From positions 558,001 through 622,000 of the forward strand of contig VWND01000095.1 of the NCBI GenBank assembly GCA_009599575.1: a stretch of 64,000 bases of DNA, read 5' to 3'. The first letter of the stretch is position 1. The number at the start of each line of letters is the position of its first letter. The notes beneath the pieces are model-generated. The model was given only the letters and a program-made list of their open reading frames with translations. It was not told the origin of the DNA and made no database searches. A program made the translations under genes and the position numbers. Below are positions 1 through 12,612 of this stretch, piece by piece. The stretch is from Blumeriella jaapii. Taxonomy: Eukaryota > Ascomycota > Leotiomycetes > Helotiales > Drepanopezizaceae.

Positions 1-989
1 AGTATTCCTCTTCTACCATCCCTTTCTTCTTCCCTTTCCAAACACCAATCTAACCACAAAGTCCTCTCTCTCTCTCTCTCTCTCTCTCACTCACACACAC
101 ACCCCCCCAACCAAAACAAAAAAAAAACATTCTCCATCATCCAACCCCACCATCTCACCCATGACCCACCGCCATCCTCTCCCAGCCCAAACTCCACCCA
201 GCACGCCAAACAGGCGTTCCCCCTTCTCAACGCACTCCCCAATTCGGAGCAAGAACTGAAGAATCCTTATGGACGAGGACGGCATCTGCTCAGGGGGAAA
301 CCAGACCCGTGGGAGACACGTGGTCGCATGTTTCTCGTTACAGTACAGTACATCGACGTATACATGCATCCATATCCTTGTTTACATACATAGGTACACA
401 GCACTCGTCTACTTACACTTATATGTACAGTACATAGGTAGGTACCTAGGTACCTACCGATACATTTCCAACAAAGCAACACTGACAAAGCCCCCTCCCC
501 CCGATTCCAAATACCACCATTCTCAGCATGCATACCACAACACACCACATCACAGCACGAAGAGCCAAGTCACGCAATGCCAAACCATACATACCATTTG
601 ACACAACACAACACACACAACATAAGCCAACATAAGCCAACAAGCCAACAACAACCAAAAACCATCCCCCCCCCCCCCCCGCGCCACATTTTTCTTCTCC
701 CTTCCTTCCTCTTCTATCCCACACATCCAACTCAACCACCTACTTACTGTACGTCCCTATATCACACACACACACACACATACATACATACATACATACA
801 TCCACAGCACGGAAACCCACGAGCTACGTGCGGAGTCCGAACCCGCCCAATCCACGCCCGGCTCTCTTTCTCTCCGCGTGCTGGAACCCAAACCAAGCCA
901 CCGCGGTAGGACAGACCAAGCAGGGCAAGACAAAGGAAAACATGTAAGAGTAAGAGTGGCAAGTAGTAAGTAAGTAGCTGACATGAGAG

Positions 990-1025
<36 letters not shown>

Positions 1026-1384
1026 GGGTATCGTTATATGCAAGCTCATTAACACACCAACACCAGCCAGTGTACATGAGGCGAGGCCGGGACATCCAAC
1101 GCATCACACCACGAAGTAGAAGGGCCAATTTGATCTCTCTCTCCTCTTCTCTTGCTTTCCTCGCGTCTCGGTCCTTCTTCGCACTTCGCTCGCGCCCAGC
1201 GGCGCATCTCTCCTCTCTCCTCTGGTTCCTATTCACATCTCCCCTCGATAGATCCCATCGCCTGTCCCCCCTTTCGAAATCGTGGTTCCGAGCCACCTCC
1301 GCCAGGCTGAAGCGAGATAAAATGCGGTGGGACAAGGTTCAGCGACAGTCGTGATCGTCATAAGCGAGATCAGATCAGCTCAGA
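1..1384. other. Intergenic low-complexity flank downstream of the kinesin gene
   Basis: No convincing gene. The stretch is dominated by simple sequence: a CT microsatellite at about 62-90, a poly-C run near 667-680, CA then TACA repeats at about 763-802, and a run of 32 A at 990-1021. Open frames here are made of these repeats and look spurious. The part next to 1385 is presumably the 3' UTR of the kinesin gene on the minus strand. Confidence 0.6.
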
Positions 1385-4300
1385 TCAATAAAAATCATCA
1401 TCACTCGTGCCATTACCCGTCGAGCTTCCACTCCCTCCAAAATAGCTCTGGTCGATCTTAAAGATCCACTCGACCTTCTCCCTCTCGCTGCGGGCCTTGA
1501 ACAGCCACGTGTTATCCGTGCCGTACACCGCAAACACGCGGCCCTCGTCCCCGCTCCCTCTTCCCCCTCCCTTATCATTGCCCCCCTCGCGTCTCAATAG
1601 CCGCGCGATCTGAGGTTGGTGATCCACGCGCGAGTTGCGCAGCGAGACGACGCAGACTTCCTCGCCGTCGGGCACGGAGTGGATGTGCAGATACGGCCGC
1701 CGTAGCTCGACGAAGCGCCGCACCCAGCGCGCGGAGTCTGTGGACGGCGTCAGGAGATAGCCGCCTTTGAGGATGGTTGGGTTTTTGGGGATCTGGGTGA
1801 TGGAGGCGAGGAGGCTAGGGTTGTTAGGAACCCTTTCTGGTTGAGAAGAGGGAGCGCCGCAGGATGGAGGCTCGACGTTCTTGGATGTGAGGATGCTGGA
1901 GACGGGGTCGTGGCAGAGTTTCCAGAACTTGCAGAACTTCTCCAGGAGGCCTTTCTCATGTTCTGAGAGTTCTGGCTCGGGCTTTTCCTCGTCGGCTGGC
2001 GGGGGCGTGTCACCATTGGAAGAGGGTACGGTGGATGACGATGGCGCGGGGAACGTGATGCGGCTGAGAAGTGGTTGGGCGGCTTCGAGTTCTGCGAGTC
2101 GCTGTTTCCGCCTCTTGGCTGCGATGAAATCACGGATCAAGCTTACACCTCTAGGTGTCCAATCAGTTAATCCTTCTTGACCTTTGACATAGTCATTCTG
2201 GGTGTTCATCCGCCATAGATCGCCAGCACGTTTCACGGGCGACGGACGAACGCGAACCGAGAAGACTCCAGAGGTAGAATAAACGACTCGTACGGTCTGC
2301 CATAGGGAAGCAAACATCGACGTTGATCTTGAGTAGGATCGTGACATGACTTGGGTCCATATATCGATCGAGAAGGTCATCAGCTCGGCGAGCTTTGGTG
2401 ATGCGACATCCCATGAGAGAGAGAGTTGAACCTTGTACTTGTCTGCGGTGACGCGATCGAGCAGAAGCGACTCGTGTGCACTGGAGTCCCATTGCCCAAT
2501 TAAGGTGACGTTGCTCGTGCCATTGGGATTTTGTTGCACCTTGGGCTTCGAAACGAGCTTGAGCGGTATTTCAGAAGTCGGTGTGCTAAGATCCGGCGAT
2601 TTACCAACATGGTCGACAAGCTGTATACGTCCGACCCGGAGACCGGAAACATCGTCCCACGGAAGAGCCTCGCCAGAACTGTGCGTAAGATTGACAACGA
2701 TGCGCCGTTGAAGACCTTGATGAAGCTGAAATGACCCTTTATCCAGGTCGCTCGTCTGAAGAACCTCGACAGGCAGATACTCGCCAGTCTCGGCCATCTC
2801 ATGGATTTGTATCCGGGCGAAGACATCATGCTTTTCTTCCGTGTAGAATTGCGACTCGGCTAGGCGAGCATTTTTGCGCTTTTGCTTTGGCTTGATGATA
2901 TTGTCACGCATGTCGTCCCAGCTCAGAAGCTTGTCGAGATGCATCGAAGATACCTTGGCGAAAATGGCAACGCGCAAAGAGACGTCTTTAGGTCCGAACA
3001 TCGGAACGCTCATACTGTGCACGCTCTCGAATCGAACCGGCCCTTCATCAAAGTCTTTGATCATCTGGGTCGTTGTCACGCCCCCATAATTAGACGCGCC
3101 AGGGAGAAACAGTTGAGCATGCACTTCCGTCCCCTCTCGCTCTGCAAATCCAACAAGATCGTGCATGACCACATTGAACTTGAGAGTGCTTGATGGCGCT
3201 CTTGCTGACGATGGTTCAAGCGCCAACTTGAGCATGCCGATGGCATGAGACGTGTACGGTGACAGGACATCAAGGCTGAAGTCCTGGACCCGGCTCTCAA
3301 AGACAGCCGCCAAGGGAACATCGACATCACCAACATGGGTGTATTGGGGCATGCAAGTCTCCATAAACGGGTTGTCGAGCTTGAAATGCTGGAGGTATTC
3401 CGGCCGATCGATGTACTGATGCATCTGCCTCATCAGTCTCACCCGATCCTGCAGCTTCTCCAAACTCCAGAGATGGGCCACACTGTTCTTATAGTTGATG
3501 ACCCGGACACCAACACATGGCTTGATTGCGTCTTCGAGGAAAACATCGTCACCTTCACCTGAAATGCCGTTCAAGACCATGTCATACGAGGAACATAGAT
3601 CGTGCCCGGCATCAACAATCGTAAATTGGAAGACAACGCTTTCATCCATCTCTTGGCTCATGATCTGGGCTTCCTTGAGATTTGCTGCAGATTGAAGGAC
3701 AGCTTCGGCCATCCTTACATATCTCCGCTTTCGCCAATGTGCTACCACCCTCTTCGCGATAGTGATATCTTGCTCGGACAGACCTGAGTAGTCCTCCAGT
3801 GAAATTGGCTTTCCGGGAGTGATCGACTGAAGCCTTTCCTCGAACTCCTTTCGCTGGGCTTCCAGCTGCCGAAGCATGTCTTCTCTAACCTCAAGCAAAT
3901 TTTCTTCCATGCGAGCCTTCTCTTTCTTGATCTCCTCGACTTCAACATTGGCAGCCTCAGCAGATTTGATTTGTTCCTGGTATTCTGCTTTCTGCTTGTC
4001 CAGTTGGACCTGCATCTCTTCTCGAACTTCGCGCATCTTATCGTCTACCTCGCCTTGCTTTGGCGACGATGGCATCGTCAGAGCCGTGTCCAGTGAGAAA
4101 TTGTCTAGAGTTCCGTTTGACATGTACTTTTCTCGGATAGGGTAGGAAGTGACTGAGTCCATGTCGTCGTCCATGTTTTGAACAGCACGCTCCGCCCGCA
4201 CCTTCTGGACATCTTCAAAGAGAATGTTTAATTCCTCATCGGTAAGCCCTGCAACTTGCTTGTCTGCACCAAGAATGGCACTGGCAGCTTCTCTCCTGGC

Positions 4301-6379
4301 GAGAGACCAGTCAGAATCCCGACCACGTGAGAGTGATACTGGTGAGTCTGGACTACTGCCATCCCATTCAACCTCGGACAAGGCCTTACTATACGACCTG
4401 TCGTGGCTAGGCCGAGGAGTTGGCGAGGGCGAAACCCTTTCAAAGTCGCCCATCTGATTCGCGAGTATTGAATGTCTCAAAGAACTTTGCTCAGCTCGCT
4501 CTGCTCTTGCTTCCATAGGATGATTAAATCGGAAGATGTGGAAGTCTCCAAGAATGACCCGATAGCCACTGCGTAATCTCTTCGCTCCCTCGATTCGTTT
4601 CCCGTTGACCATGACAGCGGCACCTTCTTTTGGTACAAGTGTCACCATGTTGTCGACATTTTCGAAGGTGCAGTGGTCATCCAGTATACGTGTGCCATTC
4701 AGACGAATTTCCGAAACATGTCCACCAACCGTGTCCACGTTACCCACAGTTGTCGCACCCGGCTTGAGGTTGTACACCAGACATTCCGCCAGTAACGGAT
4801 CGTCAGACAGGTTGACCAAATGTGGCATTTTCTTTGGGGTGTGCAACCCCACAAAGCCCTTCTCGATACTAATGCCGAGCTCTTCGAGAGCGGCTTCTCG
4901 TTCCTTGTGAATCTCCTCGGTCTTCTGCAGCTTCTGTTCCCATGTCTGGTTGAGGTCTGAATAGAGCTTCTCGCTCTGGTTTAGCTGTTCCGCAATTTCT
5001 GCTTTCGAGACTTTCTTCACAGAGCCGTCACTCTGCACGATGCTGACGATTTGCTTTTCTAGCGGTGTTCCCTCCGCGTAAACCTCTTCTGCAGGGCCTC
5101 CGCCGCCACCTCCTCCTCCACCACTCAATTTGCTCCGGAGGGATTCCAGCTCCTCTTTCAGTTCCCGGATCATCCTAGCATTCGCGTCCTCGTTGACCAC
5201 AGCGTGATTCTTGATTCTCTTCGCACTGTCCGCGTATCTCAGTGTACTCAGAGTCTCGTCAAAATTGATATCAGCGGGACTGATGGCTGCAATCATCGCC
5301 GTCATACTGTTTCCTCCCAACGAATCCTTCAAGAGCCACGTCAAGACACTGTCTCTGTAGGGAACTTGAGCCGCTGCTTTCCCACCTTTCTTCTTCTTGC
5401 CTTCGGACAGATCTGCCAACGCCGCGATGACTCTGCCCAGTGTGGACAGCGATCGATTGATTTCAGCACCTTCCTTCAGACGGGCTCCCGTTGCGCCCGT
5501 CGATTGGGCCCGCTCAGATCCCGCCAAATCGACCAAACTAATCTTCGCCACCTTTTCCAATGACATCTTTGTATCGACATCGTATCGCTTCTGGGTCAAT
5601 GTAAGAGTGAAGACTGCGTGACTGCGACTACTCGTCTCGTTCATGTTCGTAGCCGCGACCGTTCTCGCCTTGTTCCCCTCGTCCATCAGGTGCTCAATCT
5701 CGTTAAAGCTACTCGCAACCAGCTTTGCCAAATCTTCCACATACGGGCCAGTAGATGGATGCTCTCTGACCTTCAGATTGCCCTTCGTAGACGGGTTCAG
5801 CAGATCCCTCACGCGCTCGTTGTAGATTTCCAAATATGACACCTCTACGGTATATTTGACATTCTTGTCTTGCTGCTGCATGGTCCCAATCCGCTCAAAC
5901 ATATCCTGGCAAATCTTTGGCACAACACCTGCTTCGGAGCCGTATCCCATCATGGAGTAAGACTTTCCAGATCCGGTTTGTCCGTAGGCAAAAATGCAGT
6001 TATTGTATCCCTGAAAGGCATTGTCCAACAGCGGCTTCCCTAGATCTTCGTGTAAATTGTCCTGCCCGGCGTAATTCGGATCGTTCTTGTCGAAGGACCA
6101 GTAGGACCTGTCGAATGCGAAGACCTTGCGACCGATATCTTTCGCGCCGCCTTTCCCAGAGCGCATCCGTTCCTCGGCATCGGGTGGCGGGATCAGGACC
6201 GTCTGCGCGCCCTCCATCTGGACGATACATGCTGCTCCGCGGTCGATTTCTGCAGTATTCCGTTAGCAAATCGAGCGTACTCGAGGACCGTCCCCTCAGC
6301 GTGATTCGCATGTACCTCTGCCGTTGAACGGCCTACACCGCACCACCACCTTGATGTTTCCTCCACCTTGCGGAGCCAT
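1385..6379 (-). CDS. uncA: Kinesin-3 (Unc104/KIF1A family) microtubule motor
   Basis: Plus-end-directed motor that in filamentous fungi carries vesicles and early endosomes along microtubules. Two exons: 6316-6379 (start MAPQGGGNIKVVVRCRPFNG) and 1385-6249, with a 66-bp intron (6250-6315) joined in phase. The product is about 1,642 aa, close to Aspergillus UncA. Visible in order: motor domain with P-loop GQTGSGKS (about residues 111-118), switch I NETSSRSH and switch II DLAGSE; a neck with a run of nine glycines; an FHA domain (about 500-600); coiled coils; the KIF1B/DUF3694-like stalk; and a C-terminal PH domain (about 1,515-1,630) beginning ILKGGYLL, expected to bind phosphoinositides on cargo. 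The PH domain carries a Gly-rich insertion. It is transcribed divergently from the amidotransferase at 7392. The reading frame is intact over 4.8 kb. Confidence 0.96.
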
Positions 6380-7391
6380 CTTTGCGTAATTCTGATGACC
6401 TCCGGACTCCCAGTCCTGAGCTCAGCCGTCTTGTTTCGTCGCTCTCGAGGCTCGTCGCTTGATCACGGCAAAGTTTGTGCTGTCCGTAGCTCGACCTGAC
6501 CGCTGTCCCATACGCAGCTCGTCGTCGAATCATCAGATGACAAGCTTCGAGTCGTGTTGATATTTATGCTCTTGATCTCCTCGTCCGAGGACACAGGGGT
6601 GCTTGTTGGACTGTATTCACCACGGAGTGTCCTTCGCACCGAGGGCTCGGTACTGGATGGCGCAAGTCGATGATTTGCAGTGACGTGGTATATTGCACAG
6701 CGATATGGCAACGCTCCGTCTATCGTCGTGGCCGTTGTTGGTGGAGTTCGCTCGTTTTTCAATCATGAAGCCAGAAGCATCGCGTCGACCGCGTCCGAGC
6801 CCGACGTCAATACTCGAGGACAAATTAGCAATGCAAAATCCCTGTCCCTTATGCCGTGCACTAAAGCCAGGCACTGTGGGGGTGTTTCTATCCACTGATC
6901 GCCGCCTCCGTATCAGCTAAGCGAGGACCCCTTTCTCGCAGCCGAACGTCTTGTTTACCATTGCGAGCCTCGGAGCAAGACAGCTTGAGCTGCCTCTACA
7001 TCGACGGCGAGCATGAATTTCCCGCTCTATCTCCACGAGGCCTAGGCACCTAGTTCTAGGTATGCTCTGTTGAACGACGACAATCGAAGTGACTCGATCT
7101 TCTGGTTCCATCCTTCCATGCATTCGCTTAGCTCTCTCCACTCACTACCTGGGAATGCGGACGTGATACATCGGGATCAGCTGCTTCGAGAAACAATCCC
7201 GGAACCGCGAGAATCCCATTCTTGAAATAGCCTCCCGTGCGAGAACATCACCACGACTTATCGTCCGTCACCTTCGTTGTGACCTGACACGATTCCTTCC
7301 ACACTCACGCAGTTAACTCATCATTTATAGAACATGTAGGCTTTATCACCTTACCCTCAGTAACGACGTATATCTTGCATCGCTCTCCGCC
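6380..7391. promoter_or_regulatory. Divergent promoter region between kinesin and amidotransferase
   Basis: About 1 kb separates the two start codons, so both promoters and 5' UTRs must lie here. No ORF in it resembles a known protein and I could not assign a TATA or other specific element with confidence. Confidence 0.4.
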
Positions 7392-8126
7392 ATGGCGACT
7401 CCACTTAATATCGCCGTCATGCTAAACGGCAAGCAAACCTCCAGCCCAAAATCCGCCGCCATCCGCGCCTCCTTCACGATAGCACTCACATCCGCATCCT
7501 TCCAAATCTCACACCCCACCCCTCCCAGCATCACGTTTTACGACCCCATCGTAGCCCAGATCTATCCCGACCCTGCAAGATACGATCTCATCGTTCTAAG
7601 CGGCGGCACTGCCGATCCCATGGGCTCAGAGCCGTGGGTGCTAAAGCTCCAAGACTACCTCCGTGAGACGGTGCAGAACTTCCCACGGCAGAAGATAGTA
7701 GGCATCTGCTGGGGCCACCAGACGATTTGCGTCTCGTTTGGTGGGCGCGTCGAGGGCATGTTGGCCGCTGAGGTTGGCGTCACGCCCCTTACGCTGACGG
7801 CGGAAGGTAGGAAGATGTTCCCACTTGCTGCGGGGAATGGGACGGTTTGGCTCCATGAATTCCATGGTCGGGAGATCAGGGTGCCAGCGAATGGGTTCGT
7901 CCCTCTGATGGAAGGAAGTCAGGCTTTTAGGAGTGGGGACAACAATATTTTGACGCTCCAAGGACATCCGGAACTCAATGAGGAGCTGGCAACTATGCTT
8001 GTGCGTGGTTCGCCCGCTTATATGGGTGTTGAAGAATCAGAGAAGGAGAGTTATATCCAAAGAGCGGCAGCTGAGCATGATGGGGTCAGCATCTGGGCAA
8101 GGATCTTGGAATGGACGAGAGAGTAA
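7392..8126 (+). CDS. Class I glutamine amidotransferase-like protein
   Basis: Single-exon gene for 244 aa. The fold is that of a stand-alone class I glutamine amidotransferase: the nucleophile elbow GICWGHQ puts the catalytic Cys at residue 106, and QGHPE supplies the His/Glu pair at about 192 and 194, completing the Cys-His-Glu triad. LSGGTADP near residue 75 is the typical strand-loop before the elbow. It should hydrolyse glutamine or a related gamma-glutamyl compound. No synthetase domain is fused, so the ammonia acceptor or true substrate is unknown; the yeast YLR126C-type proteins are similar in size and layout. The start follows CCGCC and matches the family N-terminus. Cytosolic: no targeting signal is seen. 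Confidence 0.9.
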   Translation: MATPLNIAVMLNGKQTSSPKSAAIRASFTIALTSASFQISHPTPPSITFYDPIVAQIYPDPARYDLIVLSGGTADPMGSEPWVLKLQDYLRETVQNFPRQKIVGICWGHQTICVSFGGRVEGMLAAEVGVTPLTLTAEGRKMFPLAAGNGTVWLHEFHGREIRVPANGFVPLMEGSQAFRSGDNNILTLQGHPELNEELATMLVRGSPAYMGVEESEKESYIQRAAAEHDGVSIWARILEWTRE

Positions 8127-8637
8127 TCTTAAATGTTTGAGGTGATATGGACTGATTTTCTAGAGATTTATAGCGTCTCTTTTTATGGCGAGAGAGCGCT
8201 ACTTTTACCTTCACATTCGGTGTCGATTGGAGAAGTTGCCGGTATTGATCTTTTGCGATTTTTGACCTACTCCTTAAACCCTAAGTAAAAGATTTGATTG
8301 GATTTGAGTGAGGGGCATGGTTTCCTGTCGGTCACGAATATTATGTTGAGTCACTTAAATCCTTTCATGTATATGAGTAATGAAAGGGCTAAAACAATTC
8401 GCGTGAAGAGATGAAATATTCAACATGTTTGGATAAATGCTGATTGAAAGGCTACTTTGGTACGGATTCCAACATGGGAAAGAGCGTGTTGAATCACGTG
8501 CTGGCTGCTTAAAATGTCACGCTTCTTCAACAACGTGTATCGTTGATTTGGCTGTATAATGCTTTGTCGCTCAGCAAAATGTGGTTCCAAAATGTGGTTC
8601 CACACCGTGCGCGTTTGGTGCGCTGTCACGTATCGCA

Positions 8638-8668
<31 letters not shown>

Positions 8669-10157
8669 TATTGCTCCCCCCCCTATTGCTGCGACATGCT
8701 TGAAAAATGAATTTTGGCCACCGAGTTGTAAGATGTCACAAAAATGTTCCATTTACTACATCTAGTAGTTGTAAACAATTCTGTGCCTTTGGAAGCTTCT
8801 TTCCACTGCCTGCCTAACCTGAAAATTTAAGAATGTTTATTAGGTGGACTTGCTAAATTGCAGTCTCAGCTGAAAGTACACTCTACACAAACCTTTAATT
8901 CAGATAGCAATTCTAAAGTATCGATAAATCCCTACTGATCCTGCTGTTAAGTCACTGAGCAGCACGAGATGCCAAAAGAACGACTCGGTTTGTAAACTCC
9001 TCATGTCGTCACATCATTACTTTCCTCACAATTTCGAGTCTCGTACTTCTGGTCAACTATTTTGGCGAAGCAAGTTCGCTCAGCAATGTCAATATGCTCT
9101 AACGAGCATCGCATTTCGCGTGACAAGATCGAGCACGCGCAATCAATCAATAGTCACTAGGCAAAATTCGCTAGAAAACGATAGCAACTCACCTTGGCGG
9201 TAAGACTAAGCTTTTGGAAATTTATGGAATGATTCTAAAATCCAAACTGTCCATTTCGATATCAGGCCCCGGAGAGGCAATTGAGAACATAGCGTCCGTT
9301 TTTTCCAAGAGAAAGAACGGAACGTAATCTATTTCATAGTAAAAAGATCCCAATCTCGGATAGGGACCGACTTATCCCATTCTCGCAATCAGAAAATCTT
9401 TGCTGTATTGTCCGAGACATCAGTTCTAGTCACTTTGACCTGACCTGATGTTCTGGGTCTAAGTTTGTGTGACCCGCTTAGTCCAACCCATAATCCGGGA
9501 GAGGTTAAAGTTGCTAACAAATCACGTGTAAAAACGTGGAGTCACCAGTCACATTGAGCTGCTGAGACATTCAATTATGGAGCTGAATTCACCGCCTCGA
9601 ACTCCCTGCATCCATAACAGGGAAGCAACGAGGACGCCAAGATATACAGCAGGACGGGAGTAGACTGATATCAAATCCTTAAATAGAAAGTAAGGAAGGT
9701 AGTCACACAAATTACTCGTTACCCAAGCCAATGGAGGTGATGGAAGGGCCCCTCTCACAGTTCCCAACAGTGGCCGAATACTTATCCGACTTAAAAAGTG
9801 ACAAGTCTGATTTTAGCAGATGTACCAGGAGTGAGGTGAATATGATACGGTGGCCCGCGGTTTGATCCCACGGTGTCTGCGTTACAGTGATCACCAGAAA
9901 CCTTACTTGGACGTCGAATACCACTCTGCAGGCTGCATCCATTTGTTTGCTATAATAAGAAACTCGTACGAAAGCTGCTGGTCACATATATGCTGCCAGG
10001 ACTGAAGCACGTTAGGTGAGTCAAATCAGACATCTTGCATCGCTTCCGTGCGGCTGGCCACCCAAGCAAGCCACGACGCACCCAACCTCGAAAATAGCCC
10101 CCCAGAACTTTCCGACTGGTCGACCCGCGTCTTGGTACCCGATTCCAACGGTTACAG
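8127..10157. other. Intergenic region, no gene recognised
   Basis: Two kilobases with moderate AT content. Scattered short ORFs lack recognisable domains or consistent splice signals. It contains a C29 homopolymer (8640-8668) followed by a second short C run. Some of it may be old, decayed repeat sequence, but I could not identify an element. Confidence 0.5.
8640..8668. repeat. C29 homopolymer tract
   Basis: An unbroken run of 29 C, followed by TATTGCT, another short C run and a second TATTGCT, so the flank is itself a small duplication. The poly-Gly/poly-Pro ORFs read through it are artefacts. Confidence 0.95.
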
Positions 10158-10879
10158 TCACAGTCTTGGGGGCGCCTGATCCGACAGATCGAGCACGTAG
10201 TAGTAATCCGAAGCTACTCCACCAAACGCTATTGGATCACCGTTGGCTGACAGCCAGTCTGTGGCCTGCTGCTCAGGGGTTGGGTAATATCCGTAGGTAG
10301 TTACACCCGTGGTGCTCCAGTTGGTCTGGTTCTGAAGGTAGCTGGCTGTGGTGTAGTTGCCGCCGCCTGATGTCGTGGGCATGTAGTGCATGTTACGTAT
10401 GGAGTTGTCCGTTTGATACTGCCGGTAGTCAGGTGTTGATAACGTAGCTGAATGAGGCGTTTGGGAAATGTCGTCTGAGGCTAATCTTTCTGAAAAGTTG
10501 TTGATGGTAGGCTGCGATGTCTGCGCATGTACTGGACCTGCCATTTCGGTGTGCTGAGATCCAAGATTGCTATCTCGCGTATCAATATCTCGATCACTTG
10601 GATGAGGTGGACTGTCGGCTCTATATCAGTTCAATCCTCAACGATTAAGATATACAGGAGCCGACCTTGAATTTTGGTATGTGCATTTCACTGGCGGATA
10701 CCGTCTGGAGCAGTTGTTGCATGGTCGATCTTTGGCCTGGTTACACTTCACTTTGGTCAACCACGGATTCATTCAGATGCAATTCGAGTGATTTGTACCC
10801 TTTGCTTCCTCCGCCTGCATTCGGTACACGACGTGAAGATCCTCTGACGAGGTCGTTGTGTAGAGCTGGAGGCATGCAT
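10158..10879 (-). CDS. Small Zn2Cys6 DNA-binding protein (three exons)
   Basis: Rebuilt from the sequence: exon 1 10799-10879 (start MHASSSTQRPRQR), intron of 53 bp, exon 2 10666-10745, intron of 45 bp, exon 3 10158-10620. The frames join exactly to 207 aa. Splicing brings together a complete binuclear zinc cluster: CTECRRRKQR ends exon 1 and exon 2 starts with CNQAKDRPCNNC and continues to the sixth Cys, giving C18-x2-C21-x6-C28-x7-C36-x2-C39-x8-C48. The rest is Ser/Thr/Gln/Tyr-rich and ends in an acidic-hydrophobic tail; no Fungal_trans domain is visible. It is therefore probably a short nuclear regulator of unknown targets. The second donor is GTCGGC, unusual but the only one that keeps the frame. 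Function beyond DNA binding is not inferable. Confidence 0.8.
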
Positions 10880-11924
10880 GTCGTCGGCCGTGACGTCGAG
10901 TTTTGACGCGATAGAAGATGATTAAGCAGTCGAAAGGGGTTGAAGGCGAGTCCCTCATTCTCTGGCTGGTCCCAGATGGCTTAATAGATAAAGTGGTGAG
11001 ACTCAGAGCTGAAGTTGTTGGAAGGAATGTGTAAGGCTGGCGAATAAGAAGCCGCGGCTTCCGCCAAAAATGCCACGCCTGGTAGCTGAAGGCTACTTCT
11101 GGGCAGAGACAAACATCCGTGAAGGAAATTATTCGTCTAAGAAGATAGTTTTGTTTAGAAGGATCGTGGAACGGTTTGCGCCGCCACTTATTATGCAAGT
11201 GCAGGAGGCATTTTCTGCCGTGGAGTCGGTGCGCTTTCCGTTTTCGCATTTTCTGCTATTCAGACTCACTGTGATGAGAGCTGGCCTGGGATCTTTGACC
11301 CGCGAGATATATGCTGCTTATGTTTGTAGTTTTAGCCCTTTTTTTTTCGCATAAAGATTCAAGTCGGTGTACACACTTGAATGCCAAAAACAAACAACAT
11401 AAACCACGCTCATCAGGTTCTACTCGAGAGCGCGACACAAACGTAGTTCATAAACACCAAACTCAAATTCGACATCTTCAAACTTTACTTTTCAATCAGT
11501 CGGCCTACTAATGTATATTGTACAGAAGATATCTCTGCATTCTTAAGGTTTGAGGTGTCTCCTGCCGATATTTATTGGCTTGAAAGTGACGTTACAGGCT
11601 GCCACATCTAGAAAAGAAGTATGTATATTCAAAGCGAGAAAGCGGGCAGCCTACTATAATAAAAAATTAAGATAGGATAAGAAATTTCACCGTAACAAGG
11701 TATCCGGATTACCAAAGTTCAGACAACAATCATCGAGGCCGAAGTAGACAACGTAAACAGAGTTAAAGAACGTAGGTCTAAAACTATCAACAGCGACTAG
11801 CGCTCGGAGTAAGACTGGTATCATCAACGGCCCCAAAGAGAGCCGCCGAGGATCAATTATGATTTCGCCTTTGCACTAAGTAGCCTTCCGACGCCCGTAA
11901 CACATCATTTGGCCGTCAACGTTC

Positions 11925-11958
<34 letters not shown>

Positions 11959-12612
11959 CCCCTCATGGGCTTTTGGTCTCTTTGGACTACACACATGGTG
12001 ATGACTTTTTACTTCGTGTTATCGTGTGGTCCTTTTCGATCTACTTCAGACTTGGGGGATTTGTTGATGCTCGCCCAAATACACCACCTACGGTACAGTA
12101 CACCAAAAGAGAAATTAAATTCCTGCCCCGGATGGGCGATAATGCGTGATTGTTCTTGCTCACTTAAACTTGAACTTCATATGTCCGGGTGCCTCAACCA
12201 CAAATCGCCAATTTTAATACTTACCGTACTAGCATTAGGTAGTTTAGCGTGAAAGAATCGAAAGCGAACTTCTCAATTCGAAAATTCATTTTCCGATGTA
12301 GCCCATTTGTCTCGAAGGAACTTAGCTGTTACACCGAATTCAATTTCTGACTGCCAAAGGGCGTCTTTGCGACGTGTCGCAGCATAGTGGGCTGTACTTC
12401 TGGATCTCATGCGAGCCTCGTTTGCAGATGGTAGCATGTTTTTCTAAAAATCAAAAATCATAAACATCTGCAGCCAGCGATCGATATTAGGATGATTCGC
12501 ATCCCAAGACTTCTTCCCTCGAGCGAATTCCCCAACTGCTACCTTCCAGCAGCATTCTCCTACAAATTCGGAACGCTGGTAAACAAGTCCATAGTTCCCA
12601 ACACCACAACTT
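10880..12612. other. Intergenic region, no gene recognised
   Basis: Upstream of the small Zn2Cys6 gene and downstream of the GNAT-like gene. It contains a run of 30 A at 11928-11957. Short ORFs on both strands show no family resemblance. The stretch 11520-11900 is moderately AT-rich without identifiable repeat ends. Confidence 0.45.

Noticed and set aside
757..1354. ORFs of up to 192 codons on both strands near the left end
   Set aside because: They read through the A32 tract and CA/TACA microsatellites, giving poly-Phe/poly-Lys and Tyr-Val-Cys-Met repeats; no domain is present.
8420..8765. ORFs containing poly-Gly or poly-Pro
   Set aside because: The runs come only from the C29 tract; flanking sequence has no recognisable protein character.
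11691..11700. CGTAACAAGG, a string found near the 3' end of small-subunit rRNA
   Set aside because: Only about ten bases match, the surrounding sequence does not continue as rRNA, and no helix-45-like context is present.
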